The notes beneath the pieces are model-generated. The model did not search any database. It saw nothing but the letters and a program-made list of their open reading frames with translations, and had not been told where the DNA came from. The translations under genes were made by a program, and so were the position numbers. 53,123 nt of DNA. Source: Clostridia bacterium (GTDB taxonomy: Bacteria > Bacillota > Clostridia > RGIG6154). This document shows positions 32,565 to 40,700 of this stretch, piece after piece (the first letter of the stretch is position 1; every line of letters begins with the position of its first letter). Where the stretch lies: NCBI GenBank assembly GCA_017410375.1, contig JAFQQW010000055.1:1-53123 (forward strand), read 5' to 3'.

Positions 32565-34628
32565 ATGAAAACGTATCTCATGAAAGACATGCGAAATGTG
32601 TGTATCCTAGGCCACGGCGGTTCCGGAAAGACTTCTCTTGCCGAAAGTATGCTGTTTCTTGGCAACGGGACCGACCGTTTGGGTAAAGTAACCGACGGCA
32701 ACACTGTTTCGGATTACGAAAGCGAAGAAATCAAAAGAAAAATTTCCATTAGCACATCGGTTCTGCCGTTGGAATGGAAAAATACTAAAATCAACATTTT
32801 GGATACGCCCGGATTTTTGGACTTCTCGGGTGAAGTTTTGCAGGCAACCCGTGTTGCAGACGGTGCGATTATTACAGTCGGTGCAAAAGCCGGTGTTCAG
32901 GTTGGTACTGAATTTGCATGGAAATACGCAACAAAGAGAAATATCCCCAAAATTATTTTCGTAGGCAAAATGGACGAGGACAATGCCAACTATAACAAGG
33001 TTTTAGAAGACCTGAAAGCGCATTTCGGCAACAGCATTGCCCCCTTCTACTTCCCCATTCTGGAAAACGATAAATTCAAAGGCTATGTAAACGTTGTTAA
33101 AATGGAAGGCCGTATGTTTGAAGACGGCAAAATCGTAGATGTGCCCGTTCCGGAAAACATGTTAGACCAGATTGAACCTGCCCGCCAGATGATTTTAGAA
33201 GCGGTTGCAGAAACCAGCGAAGAAATGATGGACAAATTCTTTGCAGGGGAAGAATTCACAACTGAGGAAATTCAGGCAGCGCTCAGAATCGGTGTAGAAC
33301 ACAACGAAATTACACCCGTTCTTTGCGGTTCTGCTTTTACCACCACCAGCATCCGTAAGGTTTTGGATGCAATTTTGGAATATCTGCCCTCTCCGGAAGC
33401 AATCAACCCGGTTATCGACGCGGACGGCGGTTCTATCATGACCGTTACCCCCGAAGAAGAAGCACCTTTAGCTGCAGTTGTATTTAAGACCATTGCTGAC
33501 CCGTTTGTGGGCAAGCTTTCGTTCGTTCGTGTTTACAGAGGTCGCATTAAGGCAGATTCTACTGTATTCAATGGCACCCAGAGTGTTCTGGAGAAAATCG
33601 GTAAGGTATATATTATGAAGGGTAAGAAGCAGGAAGAAACCGATGCCATCACCGCAGGTGATATCGGTGCAATTCCGAAGCTTGCCACCACCAACACCGG
33701 TGACACTCTTTGCAGCCGTTCGTCTCCGGTAGCTTTAGAAGGCATTGAATTCCCCATTCCGAACCTTGCAAAACGCATCCGTCCGAAACAGAAGGGCGAC
33801 GAAGAAAAAATCAGCACAGGACTTTCTAAGCTCCGTGAAGAAGACAAGACCATCGCAATGGAAATCAATTCCGAAACTCATGAAACCATTTTAAAGGGTA
33901 TGGGCGATTTACATATTGAAATCATCACTGCGAAGCTGAAGGAAAAATATAAGGTTGACGTAGAACTTTCCGAGCCTAAAATTGCATATCGTGAAGCCAT
34001 TCGCCGTAAGGTTAAGGTAGAAGGTAAGCACAAAAAGCAATCGGGCGGTCACGGTCAGTACGGTCACGTATGGATTGAATTTGAACCGGTTGAATCCGAT
34101 TCCATGATTTTTGAAGAACAGGTATTCGGCGGTTCGGTTCCGAAGAACTACTTCCCGGCTGTTGAAAAGGGCTTGAGAGAAAGCTGTCTGCATGGTGTAC
34201 TGGCAGGCTATCCGGTTGTAAACTTAAAGGCTACCTTGCTTGACGGTTCGTATCATCCGGTAGACTCTTCTGAAATGGCGTTTAAGATTGCAGCAGCTGC
34301 AGCATTTAAGACAGGTCTGGCACAGGCAAATCCTGTATTGCTCGAACCCGTTGACCATGTGGAAGTCATTGTTCCCGATGAATACATGGGCGATGTTATC
34401 GGTGATATCAACAAGCGTCGCGGCAGAGTACTCGGTATGCAGCCCAATGCAGAGGGTGACCAGGAAATCATTGCAGAAGTTCCGTCTTCCGAGCTTGCAA
34501 AATATGCAACCGACCTGCGTTCGCTGACTCAGGGCAGAGGCTCGTTCACGCGCGCATTTGAACGTTATGAGGATGCACCGCCGCACATCGTAGAAAAGGT
34601 TGTTGCGGAAGCAAAAGTCGAAGAATAA
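32565..34628 (+). CDS. Elongation factor G-like GTPase (EF-G paralogue)
   Basis: A 687-residue translational GTPase with all five EF-G domains. P-loop GHGGSGKTSL is at 16-25; domain IV includes HKKQSGGHGQYGHVWIEFEP; domain V contains the EYMGDVIGDINKRRGRV signature. Two G-motif positions are unusual: the switch II motif reads DTPGFLDF, so the His normally after DTPG is absent, and the G4 motif reads GKMDEDN instead of NKMD. This places it in the EF-G-like side family rather than the main fusA, and it is not in a str operon. The ATG at 32565 has AAAGGAG. Its precise role in translation or recycling is unknown. Confidence 0.88.
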   Translation: MKTYLMKDMRNVCILGHGGSGKTSLAESMLFLGNGTDRLGKVTDGNTVSDYESEEIKRKISISTSVLPLEWKNTKINILDTPGFLDFSGEVLQATRVADGAIITVGAKAGVQVGTEFAWKYATKRNIPKIIFVGKMDEDNANYNKVLEDLKAHFGNSIAPFYFPILENDKFKGYVNVVKMEGRMFEDGKIVDVPVPENMLDQIEPARQMILEAVAETSEEMMDKFFAGEEFTTEEIQAALRIGVEHNEITPVLCGSAFTTTSIRKVLDAILEYLPSPEAINPVIDADGGSIMTVTPEEEAPLAAVVFKTIADPFVGKLSFVRVYRGRIKADSTVFNGTQSVLEKIGKVYIMKGKKQEETDAITAGDIGAIPKLATTNTGDTLCSRSSPVALEGIEFPIPNLAKRIRPKQKGDEEKISTGLSKLREEDKTIAMEINSETHETILKGMGDLHIEIITAKLKEKYKVDVELSEPKIAYREAIRRKVKVEGKHKKQSGGHGQYGHVWIEFEPVESDSMIFEEQVFGGSVPKNYFPAVEKGLRESCLHGVLAGYPVVNLKATLLDGSYHPVDSSEMAFKIAAAAAFKTGLAQANPVLLEPVDHVEVIVPDEYMGDVIGDINKRRGRVLGMQPNAEGDQEIIAEVPSSELAKYATDLRSLTQGRGSFTRAFERYEDAPPHIVEKVVAEAKVEE

Positions 34629-34635
34629 TAGCAAA

Positions 34636-34660
34636 AGAAACCATCCGTTGGATGGTTTCT
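34636..34660 (+). terminator. Terminator-like hairpin after the EF-G paralogue, without T-run
   Basis: A perfect 11-bp stem AGAAACCATCC/GGATGGTTTCT with a three-base loop. The expected T-run is missing: after one base the interspersed repeat begins (AGACTGTCG). Confidence 0.75.
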
Positions 34661-34661
34661 T

Positions 34662-34933
34662 AGACTGTCGAAAAAGTCGTTCTACCGCAAGCAAAGAACG
34701 ATTTGTTATTCTGAGCGAAGCGAAGAATCTCCGGTTTGAAAAGATGTTGAATGGAGCGGAATCCATCGAGGATTCCGCTCCATTGCTTGCTTTTTGTCAA
34801 TTTGAACTCTACCGTACCTCTGTACGCCGACGAATTCAAATTGACAAAATATAACTTCCTTTTTCGCGCTCTGACAGCGTGTCGATAGGTTTATCGACAC
34901 GCTGTACCGACTTTTTTATAAAAGTCGGTTTTT
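34662..34933 (+). repeat. Multi-hairpin interspersed repeat, full copy
   Basis: About 270 bp without a gene, made of successive hairpins. A 14-bp perfect stem is at 34751-34764 with 34770-34783. A 15-bp stem is at 34792-34806 with 34835-34849, ending in TTTTGTCAA. A 14-bp stem is at 34874-34887 with 34892-34905. A 10-bp stem is at 34906-34915 with 34920-34929, followed by a T-run. The first 138 bp recur at the window end with only two mismatches. It includes TTCTGAGCGAAGCGAAGAAT, a phrase I recall as widespread in bacterial intergenic repeats. No transposase is present, so it is a non-autonomous element or structured-RNA repeat. Confidence 0.85.
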
Positions 34934-34937
34934 ACTA

Positions 34938-34966
34938 TTTACTTTTCTAAAAATATATTGTAAAAT
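34938..34966 (+). promoter_or_regulatory. Promoter of the amidohydrolase-acyltransferase fusion
   Basis: TTTACT and TAAAAT with a 17-bp spacer, directly after the last hairpin of the repeat and 18 bp before the start codon. Confidence 0.7.
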
Positions 34967-34983
34967 AGGAAAAGAGGTGATTG

Positions 34984-36675
34984 ATGATGAAGATTTTTGA
35001 CGGACATTTTCATGCTCGTATGACTGAAGCAAATCCGAGGGACCTGCTTCAAAAAATGGAAAAGGCTGGTGTATATGGCGGTTGTGTTTTTTCGAATAAG
35101 CCCTATATTCCGGGTCAGCCCTATAAAACCGTGTATTCTTTTCAACAAAGAATGGATGAAGTACTTTCCTGGACAAAGGATTGTCCTGACAGATTGTTCC
35201 CGGTTATCTGGGTGCATCCCGATGAAGAAAACTTAATAGAGAATCTTTCTTTGGCGAAAGAAAATGGCATTTGTGCTTTTAAAATGTGTGCTAATGATTA
35301 CTATGTGTATGAAGAAAAAGCCATTAAAGTGCTAAAGGAAATGGCGCGTATAGATATGCCGGTATTTTTCCATTCCGGAATTTTGTGGAGTGACGGCACG
35401 CCGGAATCCAAATACAATAAACCGCTCAACTGGGAAGCTCTCATTGAAATTGAAGGACTCCGTTTTTCCATGGGACATTGCTCCTGGCCCTGGGTGGATG
35501 AGTGTATTGCTATGTATGGCGAATTTTTAAACGGTTTGATTTCCAAAAACACGGCGGAAATGTTTTTTGATATTACACCAGGCACACCCCAAATTTACCG
35601 TGAAGAGCTTTTGACAAAGCTTTATACCGTTGGTTACGATGTAGGTAACAATATTTTCTTTGGTACTGATGCCAATGCGTTTGATTATAATTCCGAATGG
35701 GCGGCCGACTGGCTCGAAACCGACAGAAAGATTATGGATAAGCTCGGGGTTTCAAAAGAAAACCGCCAAAAGCTTTATCATGACAATCTTTTGCGCTTCT
35801 TAGGGAAAACACCGGTTAAAATTGAACATCTCAGTCCCGAGTGTGACAATTCCAATTCCTGGAGATGTGACAATCCGAAAGTAAAGGATATTATCCGTAA
35901 GCGATACGAAAGTATTGGCTTCGACCCTTCTTACAATGAAGCTTTTTCCGAAGCATTGGAAACGATTAAAATTTCGGACGCGATAACCATTGAAGACTAT
36001 GATGTGAACGAAAAAGACGGCAAACGCAATCTTCTTTCGTATCTGTTTATGTTGGATGCTTTGGAAAAGAAATACGAAGAAAAGGGAATCCCGAAAGAAA
36101 TCTTTGACGATACGGTAAAAGATCTTTCCCGATGGACAGATACCTGGACAGATGTGAAAAACGAGCTATATTTGGGCGAATTGTCCTGGCTGAAGCACCA
36201 TTACGAAATGAAGCTTTTTAAAATCGGCAGACTGCAGTTCTGCATGGGTGAATGTGAACATGATATCCCTTCTAAAGGTTTGAAAGTAGGCGACACGGTT
36301 ATGGAAATACATATTCCTGAAGCCGGTCCGCTGGATAAAGAAGCGTGCAAAGCATCCATCGAGCAGGCGAAATCATTCTTTTCTAAATATTTCCCTGAAT
36401 TTGAGTATAAATACTTCACATGTCATTCCTGGTTGTTAGACCAGACCCTTTCTGAAATTTTAAACGAAAACAGCAATATTTTAAAATTCCAGGAACTGTT
36501 TGAAATTGTGGACCGTGATGAAGCAGACTCTCTTTTAGGTTATATTTTCAAGTGGAAAATTAACCGCCGTCAGGCACTAAGTTGTGTATGCAACTCAGGT
36601 TTTGCTCAGCGCGTAAAGGACAGAATTTTAAAGAACGGCAAATTTTATAACGGTCTTGGTGTAATCGAAAAGTAA
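34984..36675 (+). CDS. Amidohydrolase-like domain fused to a DUF5596-type acyltransferase domain
   Basis: A 563-residue two-part protein. Residues 1-275 resemble an amidohydrolase-2 TIM barrel: FDGHFHAR supplies a metal-binding HxH, VFFHSGILWSDGTPE and MGHCSWPWVDE carry further His, and FGTDANAFDY a late Asp. Residues from about 290 on match the acyltransferase-like protein at 20262: SYLFMLDALEKKYEEKGIP, IGRLQFCMGE, VMEIHIPEAGPL, KYFTCHSWLLD, LFEIVDRDEADS. The fusion suggests that one substrate is both hydrolysed and acylated (or the reverse), but the substrate is unknown. The start is ATG 34984 or 34987 with GAGGTG upstream. It is monocistronic. I know each domain separately and do not recall this pairing. 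Confidence 0.72.
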   Translation: MMKIFDGHFHARMTEANPRDLLQKMEKAGVYGGCVFSNKPYIPGQPYKTVYSFQQRMDEVLSWTKDCPDRLFPVIWVHPDEENLIENLSLAKENGICAFKMCANDYYVYEEKAIKVLKEMARIDMPVFFHSGILWSDGTPESKYNKPLNWEALIEIEGLRFSMGHCSWPWVDECIAMYGEFLNGLISKNTAEMFFDITPGTPQIYREELLTKLYTVGYDVGNNIFFGTDANAFDYNSEWAADWLETDRKIMDKLGVSKENRQKLYHDNLLRFLGKTPVKIEHLSPECDNSNSWRCDNPKVKDIIRKRYESIGFDPSYNEAFSEALETIKISDAITIEDYDVNEKDGKRNLLSYLFMLDALEKKYEEKGIPKEIFDDTVKDLSRWTDTWTDVKNELYLGELSWLKHHYEMKLFKIGRLQFCMGECEHDIPSKGLKVGDTVMEIHIPEAGPLDKEACKASIEQAKSFFSKYFPEFEYKYFTCHSWLLDQTLSEILNENSNILKFQELFEIVDRDEADSLLGYIFKWKINRRQALSCVCNSGFAQRVKDRILKNGKFYNGLGVIEK

Positions 36676-36680
36676 AGCGG

Positions 36681-36712
36681 AAAAGCAGATGCGAAGCGCA
36701 TCTGCTTTTTTG
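36681..36712 (+). terminator. Terminator of the fusion gene
   Basis: A 12-bp stem AAAGCAGATGCG against its complement with a three-base loop, followed by a T-run. Confidence 0.9.
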
Positions 36713-36758
36713 AAATTTACTTTTTTCTGTTCAAAAGTGACATTTCTGATAAAATAGA

Positions 36759-36787
36759 TTGAACTTTAAAGCAAGCTATGTTAAAAT
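36759..36787 (+). promoter_or_regulatory. Promoter of the broken alkylsulfatase gene
   Basis: TTGAAC and TAAAAT with a 17-bp spacer, 71 bp before the ATG at 36858. The rest of the 145-bp gap shows nothing else. Confidence 0.7.
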
Positions 36788-36857
36788 ATATTTAATAAGG
36801 TTAAATAATTGCTTGTGACAGCAAAAATATTAATGAATTGAAAAGGAGCAACAGTAT

Positions 36858-38244
36858 ATGAAAAAAAACAGCATCAATTTTACTCTGTCTGACAATATTC
36901 ATGTCCCTTTGCAGTTGCGGTACGAATCTTGGCTTTACGGCAGAGGTGAAGCCTGCTACGGAACACACTTTGGTGTTGAATACCGATGTGTATAATCAGT
37001 TGGATTTTGATGAAACGAAGGAGTCGGAGTTTGCCGTAAAGGGCTTGATTGATGCACCTGATGCCCTTGAAATCAAGGATGAAGACGGTCATGTAATATG
37101 GAGTCAGAAGGCGTATGCTTTTATCGAAAAAAACGAAAAAGCACCCGATACTGTTAATCCGAGCCTGTGGGAAAACACAAAAAACAATTACGCGTACGGA
37201 TTGTTTGAAGTGGTTGACGGAATTTATCAGGTTCGCGGTTATGATATGGCGAATCTGATGGTTATCGAGGGTGATACCGGATGGATTGTGTTCGATACGC
37301 TTATAAGCGTTGAGTGCAGTAAGGCAGCAATGGAGCTTGTTGAAAAGAATCTTGGAAAAAGAGACGTGCAGGCGGTTGTCATTTCACATTCGCATGTTGA
37401 CCACTTTGGCGGAATAAAAGGGATAATAACGCAGGAAGAGGTTGCAGACAGAACACTTCCTTTATCAGAACAAATTGCAAGCGGTAAAATTCCTGTGATT
37501 GTTCTCGAGCATTTTATGGAGCATGCAGTAAGTGAAAAATATATGGGTTGGTATGATGCGAATCCTGTTCATCTGAATCCGCTTGCTCCATCAGAGAGCG
37601 CAAAAAAGTGGATAGAGTATCTTGGGGATGTTGACAAAGTGCTGGAGATGGCAAAAAAAGACTTTGAAAACGGCGAATATCAGTGGGTTGCTGAAATCAC
37701 AAATGTGATTGTTTTTGCCGATCCCGAAAATAAGGATGCGAGATATTTGTGCGCAGATGCATTGGAACAGCTCGGCTATCAGGCTGAATCCGGTACATGG
37801 AGAAATGCATATCTGTCTGCAGCAAAAGAGCTTCGGGAGGGGAATTCCGCAGGACGAGGAAAGGCTGCTACCTATGATGGTGATATGCAGAAGAACATGA
37901 CTGCGTCTATGCTGTTTGATTATATAAGCATTGTTCTTGATAAGCAGAAGCTTGCCGACGAGGATTTTGTTGTTAATTTTAAATTAACAGACGTTGCAGA
38001 AAATTATACGGTGCACTTTAAATTTGGTGTGATGCTTGTTTATGAAAACAAGCTTTCGGACAATGCGGATATGATGCTTACCTGTCCGAGGAATGCACTG
38101 TTTTTGATATTGCAGAGAAATTATGATGGTATAAAGAAATTTATTCAGGTTGAAGGAAATACGAAGTATCTTGACCTGATTACGGATAATCTTACGGAGT
38201 TTGATGTTTCTATGCCGGCAAAATTCAATATTGTTGAGCCGTAA
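36858..38244 (+). pseudogene. Broken alkylsulfatase (SdsA1/BDS1-type) lipoprotein gene
   Basis: The intact family has about 650 residues: an MBL-fold domain, a dimerisation domain and an SCP2-like C-terminus, releasing sulfate from alkyl sulfates. Here two lesions are visible. The ATG at 36858 (AAAGGAG upstream) is followed by a run of eight A and goes out of frame; with seven A it would encode MKKTASILLCLTIF joined to SLCSCG, a lipoprotein signal. The main open frame (from 36901) keeps the ISHSHVDHFGG metal motif. At residue 213, codon 37540, it then jumps from HAVSEK straight to YMGWYDANP, losing roughly 220 residues with the rest of the active site. The C-terminal part (LEQLGYQAESGTWRN onward) is intact. 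It is probably inactive as a sulfatase. Confidence 0.8.
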
Positions 38245-38276
38245 TGAATGTGTAGAGCATACTAAACCAAACTGGA

Positions 38277-38287
38277 TTTTCGACAGT
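38277..38287 (-). repeat. Isolated TGTCGAA motif before the fucosidase gene
   Basis: On the minus strand ACTGTCGAAAA, the same 11 bases found at the start of the interspersed repeat (34664). It lies 3 bp from a TATACT box in front of the fucosidase gene and is inverted relative to the copy at 34662. Confidence 0.45.
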
Positions 38288-38318
38288 GCTTATACTAAAA
38301 ATGAAAGAGGATAATAAA

Positions 38319-39590
38319 ATGAATCTGGAAGCCTATCAACAAGAAAATGCAAAAACCCGTGATAAAAGAATGTATTGGTGGCGGGATGCAAAATTCGGTC
38401 TTTTTGTGCATTACGGCATTTACTCCTGCTATGGTAGAGGAGAATGGATAAAACTGCGCGAGGGCATTTCTTCGGAAGAGTACATGGAAACCTTGAATAC
38501 AAAGCTTAATTACAAGCCCGGAATGGCTGAAGAGTGGGTGAAATGCGGAAAAAAAGCGGGCATGAAATATGCTGTGCTCACAACACAGCATCATGATGGT
38601 TTTTCCTTGTGGAATTCTGAACAAAATCCGTACAATGCTGTTAACTACGGTCCGAAAACAGACATTGTAAAAGAATTTGTGGATGCCTGCCGTAAACACG
38701 GTTTAAAAGTCGGACTTTATTTTTCCCTTGCGAACTGGGAGCTTCCGGATGGAAGCCTTTGTCGGTTTGATGAACAAGCACGTCTTAGATTTCTTGCACA
38801 TATTAACAAGCAGATGCGTGAGCTTATGACACAGTATGGTGAAATTGACCTGCTGTGGTACGATGGACAAGGCACTTTTTCCACGGCTGAAGAGTGGGGT
38901 AGCTTAGAGAGAAATCAAATGGTGCGCGAGCTGCAGCCAAACATTATTATAAACGACCGAAGCATTTTGTCCGAAGATTACGGAACGCCTGAGGATGAAC
39001 TCAATTACAGCAAAATGAAAGGGGATTGGGAGGCGTGTATGCGGTTTAGCACAACAGCTTTTGGCGGTGTGGATCACGAAAAGGCATATCCCTTTAAAAT
39101 CAATGCCCATGATATTATAAAGCTTATGTCCAAATGTCAGTATGGTGGCGGAAATCTGTTGTTTAACATTTCGCCCAATGCGGATGGCAGTATCGACGAG
39201 TACGAAAAGAAAACCCTTGAAACGGTCGGAAGGTGGATTGAAAGACATAAAGAAGCGGTGTACGGCGCGTCACAAAGAGGCGGGAGCGGGGCAAACGGAA
39301 TCAGCACTTCTGCAAGAAAGGGCAATAAAGTCTATCTCTGGAACTGGATTTGGGGCGGTACATCTCAACGTATAAACGGATATAAAAATGTGCCGAAATC
39401 GGTACGGTGCATCACTAACAGCGAAAATGTAGATTTTTCTTATGAAAACGGCGTAATTCATTTTTTGAATTTGCCGGAACAATCGCCGGATGATATTTTA
39501 AACATTGCAGTATTTGAGATGGATTTCGGCGACGAAGCACCAATTTACGAGCTGGTTCCACCAAACATGATGAAATTGATGAACATATAA
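38319..39590 (+). CDS. GH29 alpha-L-fucosidase
   Basis: A 423-residue glycoside hydrolase that removes alpha-linked fucose by a retaining mechanism. The catalytic barrel shows WWRDAKFGLFVHYGIYS, AVLTTQHHDGFSLWNS, KVGLYFSLANWE and the nucleophile Asp in DLLWYDGQG (about residue 192). GGGNLLFNISPNADGSI near the end is typical of GH29. There is no signal peptide, so it should act in the cytoplasm on imported sugars. No transporter is adjacent. I chose the ATG at 38319, with AGAGGAT upstream, over the in-frame ATG 18 bases earlier. Confidence 0.9.
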   Translation: MNLEAYQQENAKTRDKRMYWWRDAKFGLFVHYGIYSCYGRGEWIKLREGISSEEYMETLNTKLNYKPGMAEEWVKCGKKAGMKYAVLTTQHHDGFSLWNSEQNPYNAVNYGPKTDIVKEFVDACRKHGLKVGLYFSLANWELPDGSLCRFDEQARLRFLAHINKQMRELMTQYGEIDLLWYDGQGTFSTAEEWGSLERNQMVRELQPNIIINDRSILSEDYGTPEDELNYSKMKGDWEACMRFSTTAFGGVDHEKAYPFKINAHDIIKLMSKCQYGGGNLLFNISPNADGSIDEYEKKTLETVGRWIERHKEAVYGASQRGGSGANGISTSARKGNKVYLWNWIWGGTSQRINGYKNVPKSVRCITNSENVDFSYENGVIHFLNLPEQSPDDILNIAVFEMDFGDEAPIYELVPPNMMKLMNI

Positions 39591-39593
39591 ATA

Positions 39594-39621
39594 AAAGCGA
39601 CAACCGTACGGTTGTCGCTTT
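39594..39621. terminator. Bidirectional terminator between fucosidase and cotJC
   Basis: A perfect palindrome with arms AAAGCGACAACCGT/ACGGTTGTCGCTTT between two converging genes. Confidence 0.85.
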
Positions 39622-39625
39622 AAAT

Positions 39626-40195
39626 TTAATACAGCTTCTTTTTACCTTTTAATTCGTTCAGTTGATTCATGATTTCGCCAAATCTCTGAAAATGCACGAT
39701 TTCGCGCTCCCGCAAGAAGCGTAGTGGGTCAATAACATCCGGATCATCCGCCATATCCAAAAGATACTCATACGTCGAACGTGCTTTCTGCTCTGCGCCC
39801 ATGTCCTCTGCGATGTCGGTGATGGGGTCGCCTTTTACCTGCATAGAAAAGGCATTGTAAGGCACACCGCCTGCGGACATAGGATATACGCCCAATCCAT
39901 GGTCTACATACATCGGGCCGTAGTCACGCATAATCTGTTCTTCGGATGCGCCTCTTAAAAGCTGTCGTACCATTGTCCCAACCATTTCGAGATGCGCCAG
40001 TTCTTCTGTGCCCACATCCGTCAGAATGCCTTTTGCTTCTTTGGTAGGCATGGAATAACGCTGGGATAAATAGCGAAGAGATGCACCAAGCTCGCCGTCC
40101 GGACCACCGTATTGGCTGATGATTAGTTTTGCCATGCGGGGATCGGGGCGTTTGATATTGATTGGATACTCTAATTTCTTTTCATATTGCCACAT
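39626..40195 (-). CDS. cotJC: Manganese catalase / spore coat protein CotJC
   Basis: A 189-residue dimanganese catalase of the CotJC type. Metal-ligand segments are GELGASLRYLSQRY, GTEELAHLEMVGTMV and, late, REREIVHFQRFGE, which supply Glu and His ligands. In Bacillus the protein is in the spore coat or mother cell; it would break down hydrogen peroxide during sporulation. Third gene of the cotJ operon, 12 bp after cotJB. Confidence 0.93.
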   Translation of the reverse strand: MWQYEKKLEYPINIKRPDPRMAKLIISQYGGPDGELGASLRYLSQRYSMPTKEAKGILTDVGTEELAHLEMVGTMVRQLLRGASEEQIMRDYGPMYVDHGLGVYPMSAGGVPYNAFSMQVKGDPITDIAEDMGAEQKARSTYEYLLDMADDPDVIDPLRFLREREIVHFQRFGEIMNQLNELKGKKKLY

Positions 40196-40207
40196 AGTTC
40201 ATCCTCC

Positions 40208-40456
40208 TTATTCAAACATATTTTCCCAGGGCCACGGATTGTCAAGCCAAGCCCAACTTGTGGGATTGTTGCTTCCGGCGGTCAGGGGTTCGTATTTTTC
40301 TTCGTATTCTTTCCATAATTTTTGCCATTCTTCTTTATAGTCATTATAATAGGAAATGGCATTGGAATCGAAAGGATGTGTATCCAGATACTGACCTAAG
40401 TCAATCAGCGTAAATTGCAAAGCCATAATCTGTTCCATCATTTCTTTTTGCGTCAT
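40208..40456 (-). CDS. cotJB: Spore coat protein CotJB
   Basis: An 82-residue protein with the CotJB pattern: IMALQFTLIDLGQYLDTHP, YYNDYKEEWQKLWKEYEEKY and a Trp-rich end WAWLDNPWPWE. It is required with CotJA and CotJC for coat assembly in Bacillus. It overlaps cotJA by four bases. Confidence 0.92.
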   Translation of the reverse strand: MTQKEMMEQIMALQFTLIDLGQYLDTHPFDSNAISYYNDYKEEWQKLWKEYEEKYEPLTAGSNNPTSWAWLDNPWPWENMFE

Positions 40457-40641
40457 TTACGGTCCCTCCTTGTAATATAGGGCATATAAAGCTCCGGATA
40501 AATTGTACCGCGCTTTAAGCCTTCCATAGGCTCAAAGGTGTCGGCACCGTATTGCGGAACAACAAATGCCGCAGCCAACATATTCGGGACAAACCATACA
40601 GTTTTATCGTTATTGTTATTATTGTTTGTCTGATTTGCCAT
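40453..40641 (-). CDS. cotJA: Spore coat-associated protein CotJA
   Basis: A 62-residue protein. An Asn-rich start is followed by the conserved PQYGADTFEPMEGLKRGTIY and ELYMPY. I took the ATG at 40641, with GGAAAGG upstream; the longer frame has no ribosome site. First gene of cotJABC, so expression should be sporulation-linked (sigma-E in Bacillus), although no convincing sigma-E promoter is seen. Confidence 0.85.
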   Translation of the reverse strand: MANQTNNNNNNDKTVWFVPNMLAAAFVVPQYGADTFEPMEGLKRGTIYPELYMPYITRRDRK

Positions 40642-40657
40642 GTTTTTCAACCTTTCC

Positions 40658-40673
40658 GTAACCAAACGGTTAC
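40658..40673. promoter_or_regulatory. Palindrome in the cotJA leader
   Basis: A perfect 6-bp inverted repeat GTAACC/GGTTAC around four bases, 17 bp upstream of cotJA. It is an operator or leader hairpin candidate. Confidence 0.35.
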
Positions 40674-40700
40674 AATAACAGTTTATGAAAATGTCAATTT

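Noticed and set aside
34224-34766. 180-residue minus-strand frame across the EF-G end and the repeat
   Set aside because: Runs through a conserved gene and a hairpin repeat; Cys/Phe-rich shadow.
34662-34933. CRISPR-like array
   Set aside because: The hairpins differ from one another, and there is no regular repeat-spacer periodicity or cas gene.
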